From Dryocola clanedunensis subsp. sulfonylureivorans (GTDB taxonomy: Bacteria; Pseudomonadota; Gammaproteobacteria; Enterobacterales; Enterobacteriaceae), in NCBI RefSeq assembly GCF_016756775.1, contig NZ_JAERMU010000018.1, forward strand, positions 36,569 through 100,568: a stretch of 64,000 nucleotides of DNA, given 5' to 3'. Positions within the stretch are counted from its first letter, which is position 1; each line of letters begins with the position of its first letter. Below the pieces are notes generated by a model. That model had not been told where the DNA came from. It saw only the letters and a list, made by a program, of their open reading frames with translations, and made no database searches. Shown here piece by piece: positions 63,942 through 64,000 of the stretch. The position numbers and the translations under genes were made by a program.

Positions 63942-64000
63942 CGCAGTCCGGACGTCGTATCCGACCTTAGGCTCTCAAGTCTGTGGTGTAGATTTTAACG

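Noticed and set aside
1..64000. tRNA or rRNA genes
   Set aside because: No tRNA-like T-arm and acceptor combinations or rRNA sequence were recognised by eye.

Overview
The window is chromosomal DNA of a member of the Enterobacteriaceae. Many proteins are near-identical to Escherichia coli orthologues (RhaBAD, SodA, CspA, YiiM, GlyQS, XylABFGHR, Bax, MalS, AvtA, HycFGHI), and REP/BIME palindromes lie between genes. Gene order differs from E. coli, and several loci are absent from E. coli K-12 (a rhizobial-type rhamnose ABC importer, gluconate 2-dehydrogenase, a NiCoT nickel permease, a Cys-type formate dehydrogenase H, a LecA-like lectin). I cannot fix the genus from sequence alone.

Layout. 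(1) 1-3170: an accessory island with type VI secretion Hcp remnants, a duplicated small membrane protein, a P4/C4-phage-like antisense immunity region, an unrecognised 149-residue protein, a RhuM protein and a stub resembling an HsdS N-terminus; BIMEs lie at both ends. (2) 3179-16290: an L-rhamnose locus. rhaBAD, an ABC importer, a lactaldehyde-reductase-type dehydrogenase and rhaM run leftward; rhaSR diverge; the rhaT symporter follows. (3) 16648-22289: sodA, a KdgM-type porin, a TRAP transporter and yiiM. The porin and TRAP genes sit where E. coli has kdgT. (4) 22371-33012: cspA with its cold-shock leader, yiaF, an aromatic-acid-type MFS carrier, yiaG, a three-gene membrane gluconate 2-dehydrogenase, a MarT/FidL-like membrane regulator pair and a LuxR-type regulator. 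(5) 33027-39043: glyS, glyQ, ysaB, wecH (yiaH), a DJ-1/AraC regulator and an isochorismatase-like hydrolase. (6) 39232-52164: xylBA, xylFGHR, bax, malS and avtA, in the E. coli order. (7) 52165-63831: a formate hydrogenlyase block. hydN, fdhF, hypF and a nickel permease form one leftward operon behind a candidate sigma-54 promoter and FhlA-like site. hycFGHI lies to the right, with hycE presumably beyond the edge. Between the two halves sits a rightward two-gene cassette: a tandem LecA/PA-IL-like lectin and a vWA protein with a carbohydrate-binding-like C-terminus.

How the genes work together. Rhamnose enters by two routes (symporter and ABC importer) and is processed by RhaM, RhaA, RhaB and RhaD; the lactaldehyde product can be reduced by the co-encoded dehydrogenase. 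Xylose is handled by XylFGH and XylAB under XylR. Nickel permease, HypF, HycI and HycH are maturation functions for the Hyc [NiFe] hydrogenase that works with FdhF and HydN in formate-to-hydrogen conversion.

The most unusual items are the lectin/vWA cassette, the Cys140 formate dehydrogenase, the P4/C4-like antisense architecture next to RhuM, and a 59-bp tandem array that repeatedly copies the end of the nickel-permease gene together with a REP.
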